Below are positions 42,226 to 51,467 of a DNA stretch of 64,000 bases, piece by piece. The stretch is taken from NCBI RefSeq assembly GCF_022662535.1, contig NZ_JAKQYM010000002.1, positions 186,001 to 250,000 of the forward strand, in the 5' to 3' direction. The translations under genes and the position numbers were made by a program. Origin of the DNA: Polaribacter marinus (GTDB lineage Bacteria > Bacteroidota > Bacteroidia > Flavobacteriales > Flavobacteriaceae). The notes beneath the pieces were generated by a model, which ran no database searches, was not told the origin of the DNA, and worked only from the letters and a program-made list of their open reading frames with translations. Within the stretch, counting starts at the first letter, position 1. Every line of letters begins with the position of its first letter.

Positions 42226-44673
42226 TTAAAATTTCATTCCAACTTTAAAGTTTAAAACTCTTCCTGTCATATAATTTGGAATTCCAAATTGTGTTTTAGA
42301 ATACACATCTCTAACCCAAGTATTAGTTATGGAGTTTTGAATATCAAACATATTAAAAAGCTCTAGGCCTAAGGTAAGTTCTTTAAATTTAGACAACCAA
42401 CCAGTTTTGTATCTTTTATTAGCATCAGTAAATACATACGACACTCCTAAATCAGCACGTTTGTAATCACGCAATCTTTCTTGAAATTGATATACATCTG
42501 AATAAGCCGGTGAACCTCCAGGAACTCCTGTATTATACACTAAATTTAAATATGCTTTTAGGTTTGGTAAATTTGGAACGTAATCTTGAAAAAGAATTCC
42601 AAATTTTAATCGTTGATCTGTGGGTCTAGAAATGTTTCCTCTGTGATCTATATTTTCTTCAGTTTTTAAATATCCTAAACTTACCCAACTTTCGCTTCCA
42701 GGCACAAATTCTCCATTCAATCGAATGTCTATTCCATGTGCATAGGCAGTTGTTAAATTATCTGCTCTATAACGAATTCTAACATTGTCTACTGAGTATG
42801 CATTAACATTTGATAAATCTTTGTAGTAAACTTCTGTAGTTAGTTTAAAAGGTCTTTCCCACATTTCAAAACTGTAATCCATTCCAGCTACTATATGAAT
42901 TGATTTCTGTGCTTTCAAGTCAATATTTATCAATCCACTTGCATCTCTTAATTCTCTGTACGAAGGGGGTTGTGAATACCATCCACCAGAAACTCTAAAC
43001 AACATGTCTTTTTCCCAATTTGGTTTAATAGCAAATTGTGCTCTCGGACTAATTGTCTGTTGGTTTTTAGAAGAAATACCGTTTGCTTTTACATTCCATA
43101 ATTGTGTTCTAACGCCAATGTTGTACCAAATTTCATGGTCATTCCAAAAACGTTTTTCATTAAATTGAATAAATCCGGAAACTCTATTAATAGCAACATT
43201 ATTATCGGCTCTAACATTTTGAAAAGGAGTAATTGGTCCTTCAAAAGGTTCATAGGGTTGATTATTTCCTGTATGATTTGGTGGACGAATAGAAAAGCCT
43301 AAAGAATCTATAAGTTCCCATTCTCTAATTCTATCTCTAATATCTTCTTTTTGATATTTGATACCAAATGATAACTCTTGTTTCTCATTTTTAAGTTTCC
43401 CTTTTATTTGATAGTTTGTAATCAATGCATCTAGGTCGTTTCTAGCATGATTTAATTGTGAACCTATGCCTTGAGCAAAATCTACTTCACCAAAATTTTC
43501 TGAACCGATATTTGCATCTACTTCGCCTAATTGATAAGAAGCAGCAATATCAAAATATTCTTCTTCTTGTGTGTTGTATCTAGAAACTGTTCCGTTAAAC
43601 GACAACTTTTCATTTACTTTGTAATCGGCAGATAAGGCTCCAAAAAGGGTTAAATATTTATCTTGTTCTTGTCCATCGTAAAAAACGGTTAATTCTAAGG
43701 GATCTGATACCGTACCAAAACGGGTTCTTCTAGATAGAGGTTTATAGTTGTAATTGTTTAATGAAAAATTTCCTAAAAAATTTAACTTTAAATTATCTGA
43801 AGCTGTATATGATAAATAAGTTTGGATATCTGTAAATCTTGGTCTAAAACTAGTTTCTATTTGTTTGCTATTCACAAAAAGACTGTTATCTCTATATCTA
43901 ACACCGGTAAGGACACTTAATTTTTTATTTAAAAGTAACCCTTCAAGAGTAGCGCTTGCTCCTAATAAACTAAAATCAATAGCTGTAGCAAATTCTTTTG
44001 GGTTTCTATAGGTGATATCTAATACAGATGATAATTTATCTCCATATTTAGCTTGAAAACCACCTGCAGAAAAGTTAATGTTTTGTACCATATTTGAGTT
44101 AATAAAACTCAGTCCTTCTTGTTGACCGGATCTGATAAGAAAAGGCCTATAGATTTCAATACCATTAACATATACAAGGTTTTCATCAAAATTACCTCCT
44201 CGTACATTGTATTGGGTACTTAACTCATTATTGTTGTTTACACCAGGAAGTGTCATTATTATGTTTTCTACACCAGCATTTGGGCCAATAATGTTTTGTG
44301 CTTTTTTGACATCAATTTTAATGATTCCTTCGGCATTTTTTTTATTGTCTGTTATAACAATTTCTTCTAATTCTTCTGTTTTTAAAATTAAGGTAGGAGA
44401 GTAGCGTTCTCCATTTCTACTTTTTGCAGTAATTTTTTTTGTAAATGTTCTATAAGAAACATGTCTAAAAATTAATGTTATTTCTTTTTTAAAAGGAATT
44501 CTTAATTGGTAATTTCCATTTTTATCTGTAGTTGTTCCTATATTGTTAAACTTTATAGAAACTCCTTCAATAGGTTCTTTACTTTTATTTTTTACGGTTC
44601 CTTTAAGGATTGTTGTTTTTTGAGCAAAAGCCAAAAAAGGAATAAATAGTATAAGGAGTAAGAATTTTTTCAC
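42226..44673 (-). CDS. TonB-dependent receptor with CarboxypepD_reg-like domain
   Basis: An outer-membrane transporter of 815 residues from a GTG start at 44673 that begins a clear signal peptide ending FLAFAQ. Residues 20-105 form a carboxypeptidase-regulatory-like domain (TVKNKSKEPIEGVSIKFNNIG). The plug domain at about 125-235 has LPGVNNNNELSTQYNVRGG and GGFQAKYGDKLSSVLDI, and the 22-strand barrel ends with a hydrophobic strand in Phe. No susD gene is adjacent, so it is not a standard Sus pair, and the substrate is unknown. The start lies 7 bases after the upstream peptidase stop, so the two form an operon. Confidence 0.9.
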   Translation of the reverse strand: MKKFLLLILFIPFLAFAQKTTILKGTVKNKSKEPIEGVSIKFNNIGTTTDKNGNYQLRIPFKKEITLIFRHVSYRTFTKKITAKSRNGERYSPTLILKTEELEEIVITDNKKNAEGIIKIDVKKAQNIIGPNAGVENIIMTLPGVNNNNELSTQYNVRGGNFDENLVYVNGIEIYRPFLIRSGQQEGLSFINSNMVQNINFSAGGFQAKYGDKLSSVLDITYRNPKEFATAIDFSLLGASATLEGLLLNKKLSVLTGVRYRDNSLFVNSKQIETSFRPRFTDIQTYLSYTASDNLKLNFLGNFSLNNYNYKPLSRRTRFGTVSDPLELTVFYDGQEQDKYLTLFGALSADYKVNEKLSFNGTVSRYNTQEEEYFDIAASYQLGEVDANIGSENFGEVDFAQGIGSQLNHARNDLDALITNYQIKGKLKNEKQELSFGIKYQKEDIRDRIREWELIDSLGFSIRPPNHTGNNQPYEPFEGPITPFQNVRADNNVAINRVSGFIQFNEKRFWNDHEIWYNIGVRTQLWNVKANGISSKNQQTISPRAQFAIKPNWEKDMLFRVSGGWYSQPPSYRELRDASGLINIDLKAQKSIHIVAGMDYSFEMWERPFKLTTEVYYKDLSNVNAYSVDNVRIRYRADNLTTAYAHGIDIRLNGEFVPGSESWVSLGYLKTEENIDHRGNISRPTDQRLKFGILFQDYVPNLPNLKAYLNLVYNTGVPGGSPAYSDVYQFQERLRDYKRADLGVSYVFTDANKRYKTGWLSKFKELTLGLELFNMFDIQNSITNTWVRDVYSKTQFGIPNYMTGRVLNFKVGMKF

Positions 44674-44680
44674 GTAGTTT

Positions 44681-46384
44681 TTAGTTAGCTTGTTTTTTAA
44701 AGAACGTTGTAGAAATCTCATTAGTATTTCCAACATTGTCCGAAACTACAAGATTAAAGATATGTTTGCTACCAACCAATTTTTTATCATTAAAATTATA
44801 GGTTAATATCTTTTTTTTATGATTGTACTCCATTAAAATCCATTCACCGTCTATTGTTGCTCTAAAGTTTTTAATTCCAGAGCCAATATCATCAATCTTT
44901 ACCTTTATTGTTTTTAGGCTAGAAATCCATTGACCATCTTTAAAATACAGTAATTTTATTGTAGGTTTCTGTTTGTCAGTTAGTAGTGTGTAGTTACCTA
45001 ACGTTTTTGTTGTTGTAAAAAAAGTACTGTCTTTTTTTCTAGTTGATTGGTACCTTGGATATTTGGGATACTCTAAATTGGCAATATATAAATACTGTTG
45101 CTCTGTTTTAGTAAACTTAGAAACGTTAAATGTTAAAGTAAATTTTTTATTTAATGGAACTGTTGGTGTATGAATTTTCGCGATGTCATCTTCAACTTTA
45201 AAATTTAAAAAGAGATCATTATAAAAAGTGTTTTTGGGAAAAGCAACAGTGACGCTTTCTTTTGTGAATTTTTGAAATTTTTTAGCTATAATTTTATATC
45301 CAGTTGTATCTTTTTGTTCGTCAAAAATCACATTACTTTCTTTACCTGTTATAGGAATTTTGATAGTGCTGATGTTTCCTTTTAAATCTTTAGCAATAAT
45401 TTTTACATTATAGTTAAACCCTTTTTTAATGTTTATTTTCCCATTATTTATCAGTTTTTCATATGTAGATAATTTATTAGCTGTTTCTTTATATGTTTTT
45501 TGATAGCGCTTTTTGTATCTTTTATAATGCTCATAATCAATATGTAAATTGATGTATTTACTTTCAGAGAAAGAAAAGGTTTCTACATCGTGATAATAAA
45601 AACGTTTTCCATTTACCAGCATTTCTAAGCTATAAATGCCGTTCTTATTATTTGCTTTGTTTAATCTATCAAATACACTTACTCCAAAACTAATAATTCC
45701 ACTAGCAGAAATTCTATCTGCAATGTAATTTCCTTTTTCTAATTTTTTTATTGGAATGGTATAGCCTTTCTTTTGGGTATTTACTCTAGCATCACTACTT
45801 AAAATATAGACTTTTAAAGATTGAAAAATTGGAGGTTTAGAATCTTCAACATTTAATCCAAATAATAAAGGATTTATTACCTTTTCTGTTGATGTATTTC
45901 TAATTTCAAAATGTAAATGTGGACCTCCAGAACCACCTGTATCACCAGAGTAAGCAATGATATCGCCTTTTTTTACAGGGAATTTATCTTGTTTAAAAAA
46001 TAAGTTTCCTGTTTGATAACTTTCTTTTTTATATTGTATTGATTTTACGTAATTTTCAATCTTATCGGCATATTTACTAAGATGCCCGTAAACGGTTGTA
46101 TATCCATTAGGATGAGTGATGTAAATGGCTTTACCGTAACCAAATTGTTGTACTTTTATTCTAGAAACATAACCATCTGCAGCAGCATAAACTTTTAAGC
46201 CTTCTTTACCTTGAGTTTTAATATCTACCCCAGCATGAAAGTGATTACTGCGAAGTTCACCAAAAGTACCAGCAAGAATGATAGGAATATTTAATGGGGG
46301 GCTAAAATAATTTTGTGGATATTTTTCTTGAGAAAATCCTAGTAAATTAGTAGTAGCAATAAATATTAAAATAAGTTTTTTCAA
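44681..46384 (-). CDS. M23 family metallopeptidase (LytM domain)
   Basis: A putative peptidoglycan hydrolase of 567 residues. I take a TTG start at 46384 because it opens a clean signal peptide (KKLILIFIATTNLLGFSQ). The LytM domain (about 50-180) has both zinc motifs: HFHAGVD and HLHFE, so it looks active. The remaining 380 residues form a beta-rich tail of unknown role, with several Ig-like stretches. The TonB receptor gene follows by 7 bases. Possible jobs are outer-membrane or cell-wall growth; no partner confirms this. Confidence 0.87.
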   Translation of the reverse strand: MKKLILIFIATTNLLGFSQEKYPQNYFSPPLNIPIILAGTFGELRSNHFHAGVDIKTQGKEGLKVYAAADGYVSRIKVQQFGYGKAIYITHPNGYTTVYGHLSKYADKIENYVKSIQYKKESYQTGNLFFKQDKFPVKKGDIIAYSGDTGGSGGPHLHFEIRNTSTEKVINPLLFGLNVEDSKPPIFQSLKVYILSSDARVNTQKKGYTIPIKKLEKGNYIADRISASGIISFGVSVFDRLNKANNKNGIYSLEMLVNGKRFYYHDVETFSFSESKYINLHIDYEHYKRYKKRYQKTYKETANKLSTYEKLINNGKINIKKGFNYNVKIIAKDLKGNISTIKIPITGKESNVIFDEQKDTTGYKIIAKKFQKFTKESVTVAFPKNTFYNDLFLNFKVEDDIAKIHTPTVPLNKKFTLTFNVSKFTKTEQQYLYIANLEYPKYPRYQSTRKKDSTFFTTTKTLGNYTLLTDKQKPTIKLLYFKDGQWISSLKTIKVKIDDIGSGIKNFRATIDGEWILMEYNHKKKILTYNFNDKKLVGSKHIFNLVVSDNVGNTNEISTTFFKKQAN

Positions 46385-46472
46385 AAGATAATAATTTTTG
46401 ATAAAAGTAATAAAAATCCTTCTTTTTTTAAAGAGCTCAGAATCAATTGTTTGATAAAAAAGCAATTAAAAG

Positions 46473-46503
46473 TTGTAATATTAAAAACAGAATATTAACT
46501 TTG
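46473..46503 (+). promoter_or_regulatory. Promoter of the coiled-coil/zapA operon
   Basis: TTG at 46473-46475, a 20-base spacer and TAACTTTG at 46496-46503, a full match to the Bacteroidetes consensus. It is 28 bases before the first start codon. Confidence 0.75.
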
Positions 46504-46530
46504 TAAGCATAGTTTATTCTAATAAGTAAG

Positions 46531-46821
46531 ATGAGTAATACACTAGAAGCAATTCATTTACTGGAAGATAAGTTACAAGAACTACTTTCTAATTATGAAT
46601 TTTTAAAAAATGAAAATGAAATTTTGCTTCAAAGTAGCACAAGATTACAGCATCAGCTTATAGAAAAAGAGCAGTTATTAATAAAGCAAAAAAAAGAATA
46701 TGATTTGTTAAAAATTGCAAAAACTATTAACGGCAGTAGTACAGATACAAAAGATACAAAACTGAAAATAAATACATTAATTAGAGAAATAGATAAATGT
46801 ATAATTCAGTTGCAAGAATAA
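46531..46821 (+). CDS. Small coiled-coil protein encoded before zapA
   Basis: A 96-residue, highly charged protein that is almost wholly heptad-like coiled coil: LEDKLQELLSNYEFLKNENEILL followed by repeated Glu, Gln, Lys and Leu, and a second helix at the end. It has no signal peptide or membrane segment. The position, 13 bases before zapA under a shared promoter, suggests a ZapA or FtsZ partner, like ZapB in other bacteria. I do not know an experimental function for it. Confidence 0.75.
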   Translation: MSNTLEAIHLLEDKLQELLSNYEFLKNENEILLQSSTRLQHQLIEKEQLLIKQKKEYDLLKIAKTINGSSTDTKDTKLKINTLIREIDKCIIQLQE

Positions 46822-46834
46822 AGTTCTTTACATT

Positions 46835-47125
46835 GTGGGAAAACTAAAGATTAATATTGTAATTGCAGGTAGAACATATCCTTTAAGTGTTAACAACACT
46901 AAAGAAGAAGAAGGGATGCGTAAAGCGGCAAATGCTATAAATAAGTTAATTTCTATGTATGAGCAAAATTACGCAGTAAGTGATAAACAAGATGTTTTAG
47001 CGATGTGTGCTTTACAATTTGCTTCTAAATTAGAGATAAAATCTTTAGAAAAAGATTCTACAAATACAGAAGCAATAAAAAAAATAAATGAGCTGACTAA
47101 TTTAGTCAATACACATTTAAAATAA
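46835..47125 (+). CDS. zapA: Cell division protein ZapA
   Basis: A 96-residue ZapA family protein that bundles FtsZ protofilaments at the division ring. It begins with GTG at 46835 and has the family N-terminus KINIVIAGRTYPLSV, then EEEGMRKAANAINKLI and a C-terminal coiled helix. It is the second gene of the operon and is followed by a 6S RNA. Confidence 0.9.
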   Translation: MGKLKINIVIAGRTYPLSVNNTKEEEGMRKAANAINKLISMYEQNYAVSDKQDVLAMCALQFASKLEIKSLEKDSTNTEAIKKINELTNLVNTHLK

Positions 47126-47153
47126 GTTCATTAAAATACATTAACAACACACT

Positions 47154-47310
47154 GCCTACGTTAGTAATTTGTTTGATAAACTCAACACTAATCTATTATG
47201 AAGGATAAGTCTTAGTTGCTAAAGCATGCCGTCTTAGAATGGATCCTTGATCAACTAGTTAGTCCTATAATTACCATAATGGAGTTTATATAAACCCAAC
47301 TAATGTAGGC
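47154..47310 (+). ncRNA. ssrS: 6S RNA (flavobacterial type)
   Basis: Four nested long-range stems give the rod shape of 6S RNA. GCCTACGTTAGT (47154-47165) pairs with ACTAATGTAGGC (47299-47310) over 12 bp with one G-U; then GTTTGATAAACTC (47171-47183) with GAGTTTATATAAAC (47282-47295); ATTATG (47195-47200) with CATAAT (47275-47280); AAGGAT (47201-47206) with ATCCTT (47243-47248). The 3' end is followed by a run of seven T. It lies downstream of zapA, as ssrS does in gammaproteobacteria. The class (6S-Flavo) is assigned by structure and position. Confidence 0.8.
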
Positions 47311-47335
47311 TTTTTTTATATACTAAACAGAAATT

Positions 47336-48904
47336 ATGATAGAGATGATACTACCCGTTATTGTGGGAGTTATATTAGGAACTGCAATAGGTTTTATAAT
47401 AGCAAAAGCTTTAGAAAAAGCAAAAGGAAAAAAGTTACTTAACGGTACTAGAAAAGAAGCTACAGCAATTTTAAAAGAAGCTAAAATTGATGCAGAATCA
47501 ATTAAAAAAGATAAAATATTACAAGCAAAAGAGAAATTTATTGAATTAAAATCAGAACATGAAAAGGTTATTTTATCTAGAGAGAAAAAAATATCTGATG
47601 TAGAAAAAAGAATTAGAGATAGAGAGTCTCAAGTTGCTTCAGAAGTAGATAAGAACAAGAAACTAAATCGTTCTTTAGAGCAAAAAGAAAACGACTTTAA
47701 TAATAAACTAGATTTTTTAGAAAAGAAAGAAACAGAACTAGAAAAAATGCACAAACGTCACGTAGATATGTTAGAGCAAATTTCTGGTCTATCTGCAGAA
47801 GATGCTAAAAAAGAACTTGTTTCTTCTTTAAAAGATGAAGCTAAAACAGAAGCAATGGCTTTTATACAAACTTCTGTAGAAGAAGCTAAATTAACTGCAG
47901 AGCAAGAAGCTAGAAAAGTTGTTTTAGGAACTATACAAAGAGTTGGTGTAGAACAAGCAGTAGAAAATTGTGTTTCTGTTTTTAACTTAGAATCAGATGA
48001 TGTTAAAGGTAGAATCATTGGACGTGAAGGAAGAAATATTAGAGCCTTAGAAGCTGCTACCGGTGTAGAGATTATTGTTGATGATACTCCAGAGGCAATT
48101 ATTCTTTCTTGCTTTGATCCTGTTCGAAGAGAAATTGCTCGTTTATCTATGCATAAATTGGTTACTGATGGTAGAATACATCCTGCAAGAATTGAAGAAG
48201 TTGTAAAGAAAACTGAAAATCAGATAACACAAGAAATTATAGAAGTTGGTAAGAGAACAGTAATAGATTTAGGAATACATGGTTTACATCCAGAGTTGAT
48301 TAAAACTATCGGAAGAATGAAATACCGTTCTTCTTACGGACAAAACTTATTACAACACTCTCGAGAAGTGGCAAACCTTTGTGGTATTATGGCTGCAGAA
48401 ATGGGCTTAAATGCTAAAATGGCTAAAAGAGCTGGTTTATTGCATGATATTGGTAAAGTTCCAGATACTGAAAGCGAACTTCCTCATGCTCTTTTAGGAA
48501 TGCAATGGGCAGAAAAATATGGTGAAAAACCAGAAGTCTGTAATGCAATTGGAGCTCACCATGACGAGATTGAAATGAAAAGTTTAATTTCTCCAATAGT
48601 TCAAGTTTGTGATGCTATTTCAGGAGCAAGACCAGGAGCAAGACGTCAAGTATTAGATTCTTACATACAACGTTTAAAAGATTTAGAAGAAATTGCTTTT
48701 GGATTCACAGGAGTACAAAAAGCCTACGCTATTCAAGCAGGACGTGAATTACGTGTTATGGTTGAAAGTGGTAAAGTAAATGATACAAAAGCTGCTGAGT
48801 TGTCTTTTAGCATTTCTCAAAAAATACAAAACGACATGACATATCCAGGTCAAGTTAAAGTTACAGTAATTAGAGAAACAAGAGCGGTAAACGTGGCTAA
48901 ATAA
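47336..48904 (+). CDS. rny: Ribonuclease Y
   Basis: A membrane-anchored endoribonuclease of mRNA turnover, 522 residues. The N-terminal membrane helix (about 5-23) is followed by a long coiled coil (about 25-190), a KH domain with the [15 protein letters not shown] motif, and the HD domain with LLHDIGKV and AHHDE (metal-binding). The length fits the family. It starts only 25 bases after the 3' end of the 6S RNA and ends before a clear terminator. Confidence 0.96.
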   Translation: MIEMILPVIVGVILGTAIGFIIAKALEKAKGKKLLNGTRKEATAILKEAKIDAESIKKDKILQAKEKFIELKSEHEKVILSREKKISDVEKRIRDRESQVASEVDKNKKLNRSLEQKENDFNNKLDFLEKKETELEKMHKRHVDMLEQISGLSAEDAKKELVSSLKDEAKTEAMAFIQTSVEEAKLTAEQEARKVVLGTIQRVGVEQAVENCVSVFNLESDDVKGRIIGREGRNIRALEAATGVEIIVDDTPEAIILSCFDPVRREIARLSMHKLVTDGRIHPARIEEVVKKTENQITQEIIEVGKRTVIDLGIHGLHPELIKTIGRMKYRSSYGQNLLQHSREVANLCGIMAAEMGLNAKMAKRAGLLHDIGKVPDTESELPHALLGMQWAEKYGEKPEVCNAIGAHHDEIEMKSLISPIVQVCDAISGARPGARRQVLDSYIQRLKDLEEIAFGFTGVQKAYAIQAGRELRVMVESGKVNDTKAAELSFSISQKIQNDMTYPGQVKVTVIRETRAVNVAK

Positions 48905-48930
48905 ATTGAGTACTTATATATAAAAAATAA

Positions 48931-48960
48931 AAACCTTGGGTATTTACTCAAGGTTTTTTT
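48931..48960 (+). terminator. Intrinsic terminator of rny
   Basis: AAACCTTG / CAAGGTTT arms with a further internal GT/AC pair and a T run of about 7-8 after the right arm. The 230 bases from here to the xerD stop are very AT-rich, with a TATACTAGTATA palindrome (49067-49078) and no gene that I can support. Confidence 0.82.
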
Positions 48961-49190
48961 ACTTTAAAAATTTTGTAAGTCTGAAAGGCTTTTTTATAGG
49001 ACATTCATAACTATTTTATTAAAACATTAGTATATTTATATAATTATATTAGTATTTTTTATAAAATATACTAGTATAAAATTAAAAATAATGTACTATT
49101 TTTTTAAAAGAAATAAAGGTGAGATTCTTTTTTCTTACTATGTGACTTTTAAAAAGTTATATAAAAAACTATATTATGTAGGTTGTATTA

Positions 49191-50087
49191 TTACATTCTA
49201 GGATGATATGTTTCTACTACTTCTTTTAAATAACTTTTATCTACGTGTACATAGACTTCTGTAGTTGTAATGCTTTCATGTCCTAACATTTGTTGTATAG
49301 CCCTTAAGTCTGCACCATTCTTTAATAAATGAGTTGCAAATGAATGTCTTAAAGTATGTGGACTAATTTTCTTTTTTAAATCGATTTTAACTGCCAAACC
49401 TTTTAAAATCATAAAAATCATTTGCCTAGTCAAACCTTTTCCTCTTCTATTTAAAAAAACAATATCATCAAAACCTTTTTGAGCAGTTATATGGACTCTA
49501 ATATTATTTATATAAAATAGAATATATTTTTGAGCACTGTGATGAATCGGTACAAAACGTTGCTTGTTTCCTTTACCAAGAACTCTTATAAAGCCTTCTT
49601 CAAAAAATAAATCAGAAATTTTTAGAGAAATAAGCTCACTAACACGCAAGCCACAACTATAGATGGTTTCTAAAATAGTTCGATTTCTTTCACCTTGTGG
49701 ATGACTTAGGTCAATGGCAGATATTAATTCATTTATTTCATCTTCAGAAAGTGTGTCTGGTAATTTTCTCCCAATTTTAGGAGCTTCAATTAAATCGGTA
49801 GGATTGCTTTCTCTATAATCTTCAAAAATTAAATAATCAAAAAAACTGCGTAAACCAGAAATTATTCTGGCTTGACTTCTAGGGTTTATTTTCTTAGCAG
49901 CATCATAAATAAATTGTTGGATGCAATCATCATCAATAGTTATAGGAGTAACTTTAATTGCATTTTCTTCTAAGAAAGACTGTAACTTTTCTAAATCTCT
50001 AGAATAACTATCTATTGTGTTTTGAGACAAACCTCTTTCTATTTTTAAAAAAAGCTGATAATCTTTAATTGCATTTTGCCAATTCAT
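49191..50087 (-). CDS. xerD: Site-specific tyrosine recombinase XerD/XerC type
   Basis: A 298-residue recombinase that resolves chromosome dimers at dif with FtsK. The N-terminal SAM-like core-binding domain (1-90) begins WQNAIKDYQLFLKIERGLSQNTIDSY. The catalytic domain has the Arg of SCGLRVSEL, HTLRHSFATHLL, the LGHESITTTE histidine and the nucleophile Tyr in VYVHVD: a full R-K-H-R-H-Y set. The neighbours (rny, aroQ) are housekeeping, so it is the chromosomal Xer rather than an integrase. Bacteroidetes often have a single XerD-like protein; XerC is possible. Confidence 0.92.
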   Translation of the reverse strand: MNWQNAIKDYQLFLKIERGLSQNTIDSYSRDLEKLQSFLEENAIKVTPITIDDDCIQQFIYDAAKKINPRSQARIISGLRSFFDYLIFEDYRESNPTDLIEAPKIGRKLPDTLSEDEINELISAIDLSHPQGERNRTILETIYSCGLRVSELISLKISDLFFEEGFIRVLGKGNKQRFVPIHHSAQKYILFYINNIRVHITAQKGFDDIVFLNRRGKGLTRQMIFMILKGLAVKIDLKKKISPHTLRHSFATHLLKNGADLRAIQQMLGHESITTTEVYVHVDKSYLKEVVETYHPRM

Positions 50088-50188
50088 ATATTATAAATAT
50101 AACAAAAGTAACCATCAATTTTAATAAAAAAGAATATTTCATTTTTATTCTTTTAGTCTAAAAAAAAACTTAAATTTAAGAGTTTAAT

Positions 50189-50217
50189 TTGTTGGTATTA
50201 TTTTTTGTTTATATTTG
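50189..50217 (+). promoter_or_regulatory. Promoter of the first beta-barrel gene
   Basis: TTG at 50189-50191, an 18-base spacer and TATATTTG at 50210-50217, a full match to the consensus. The start codon follows after 25 bases. Confidence 0.75.
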
Positions 50218-50242
50218 CTTCATAAATTTAAACAAATATATT

Positions 50243-50716
50243 ATGAAAAAAGTATTATTAATTGCAGCTTTTGCAATTTTTGGATTAGGAACAGTAAATG
50301 CACAAGGTGGATTTAGTGGAGGTGTAAATCTTGGAATTCCAGTAGGGGATGTAAGTGATTTTTCATCATTTTCTTTTGGAGTTGATTTAAACTACATGTT
50401 TAACGCAGATGAAGATTTTACATATGGTGCTGCTGCTGGATACCAAAATTACAGTGGTAAAGATGGTTTTGATTCTACAGGTTTTATTCCTTTAGCTGTT
50501 GTTGGTAGATATGCTGTATCTGACAAATTTAGTTTAGGAGCTGATGTAGGTTATGCTTTAGGAGCTTCAACAGGAAACGATGGAGGTTTTTATTATAGAC
50601 CTATGGTAGTTTATGGATTAAGCGATTCTATGAATTTAAATGCTTCATATTCAGGTGTTAGTGTTACAGGAGGAACTTATTCTAATATTGGTTTAGGAAT
50701 TATGTTTGACTTTTAA
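50243..50716 (+). CDS. Outer-membrane beta-barrel protein, copy 1 of a tandem pair
   Basis: A 157-residue protein with a signal peptide (MKKVLLIAAFAIFGLGTVNAQ, cleavage after AQ) and about eight amphipathic strands ending in Phe, so an OmpA- or OmpX-sized barrel. The start at 50243 is favoured over an in-frame codon at 50189 because the promoter lies between them. It shares signal peptide, strand order and the GFYYRPMV and GRYA blocks with the next gene. It has its own promoter and terminator. The function is unknown. Confidence 0.82.
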   Translation: MKKVLLIAAFAIFGLGTVNAQGGFSGGVNLGIPVGDVSDFSSFSFGVDLNYMFNADEDFTYGAAAGYQNYSGKDGFDSTGFIPLAVVGRYAVSDKFSLGADVGYALGASTGNDGGFYYRPMVVYGLSDSMNLNASYSGVSVTGGTYSNIGLGIMFDF

Positions 50717-50738
50717 GACTTAAATATTTAATATTTTA

Positions 50739-50768
50739 AAAACGGGAGCTAATAGCTTCCGTTTTTTT
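50739..50768 (+). terminator. Intrinsic terminator of beta-barrel copy 1
   Basis: AACGGGAGCT / AGCTTCCGTT arms (10 bp with one G-T) around a three-base loop, followed by seven T. Confidence 0.85.
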
Positions 50769-50886
50769 ATGAATTATTTTAAAATGTAGGTTGTTTTTGT
50801 TAAACAAAAAATATAAATTATAATAATAGTTCATTTGTATGGTTTGTCTTATTTTCGCGGCTCAAATTTAAAACAACAACTTTATT

Positions 50887-51387
50887 ATGAAAAAATTATT
50901 ATTTATTGCAGTATTTGCAATTTGTGGATTAGGAACTGCAAATGCACAAGAAGGGGCATTTAACGTAGGAGGTAATTTAGGATTTCCAACAGGAGATATG
51001 AGTGATATTTCATCATTTGCTATTTCGGTTGAAGCTAATTATTTATTTAATCTTTCAGATGAATTTAAAGTAGGGCCTTCTGTATCTTATCTTCATTATT
51101 TTGGAAAAAATGATATATTAGGTACAGGAATTGATGCTAATGATACTTCTTTTTTACCTATTGCTGCAGCTGGTCGTTACGCTGCTTCAGAAAAATTTAC
51201 TATTGGAGCTGATTTAGGTTATGGTATTGGAATTAGCCCTAATGGACAAGAAGGAGCTTTCTATTACAGACCAATGGTTGGTTACGCTATTAGCGATAAA
51301 GTAATGTTACAAGCATCTTATACAGGAATGAGTAAAGATGGTTTTACTATTTCTAATTTTGGATTTGGTGCTATGTTTGCATTATAA
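50887..51387 (+). CDS. Outer-membrane beta-barrel protein, copy 2 of a tandem pair
   Basis: A 166-residue paralogue of the preceding gene: signal peptide MKKLLFIAVFAICGLGTANAQ, then GGNLGFPTGDMSDISSF, GRYAASEKFTIGADLGYGIG and GAFYYRPMVGYAISDK blocks that align with copy 1, and a final strand ending FAL. It has one extra loop of about ten residues (LGTGIDANDTS). A weaker -7 box TATTTTCG lies at 50850-50857. The pair probably arose by tandem duplication; both appear intact. Confidence 0.82.
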   Translation: MKKLLFIAVFAICGLGTANAQEGAFNVGGNLGFPTGDMSDISSFAISVEANYLFNLSDEFKVGPSVSYLHYFGKNDILGTGIDANDTSFLPIAAAGRYAASEKFTIGADLGYGIGISPNGQEGAFYYRPMVGYAISDKVMLQASYTGMSKDGFTISNFGFGAMFAL

Positions 51388-51406
51388 TAAAAACAAAATT
51401 ATTATT

Positions 51407-51442
51407 AAAAACGGAAGCAATTTAATTTTGCTTCCGTTTTTT
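51407..51442 (+). terminator. Intrinsic terminator of beta-barrel copy 2
   Basis: Perfect 14-bp arms (AAAAACGGAAGCAA and TTGCTTCCGTTTTT) with a 7-base loop and a T run. The stem resembles that of copy 1 (AACGG.AGC), consistent with the tandem duplication including the terminator. Confidence 0.87.
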
Positions 51443-51467
51443 TGTTTAAAAAATGTATTTTTGAATT

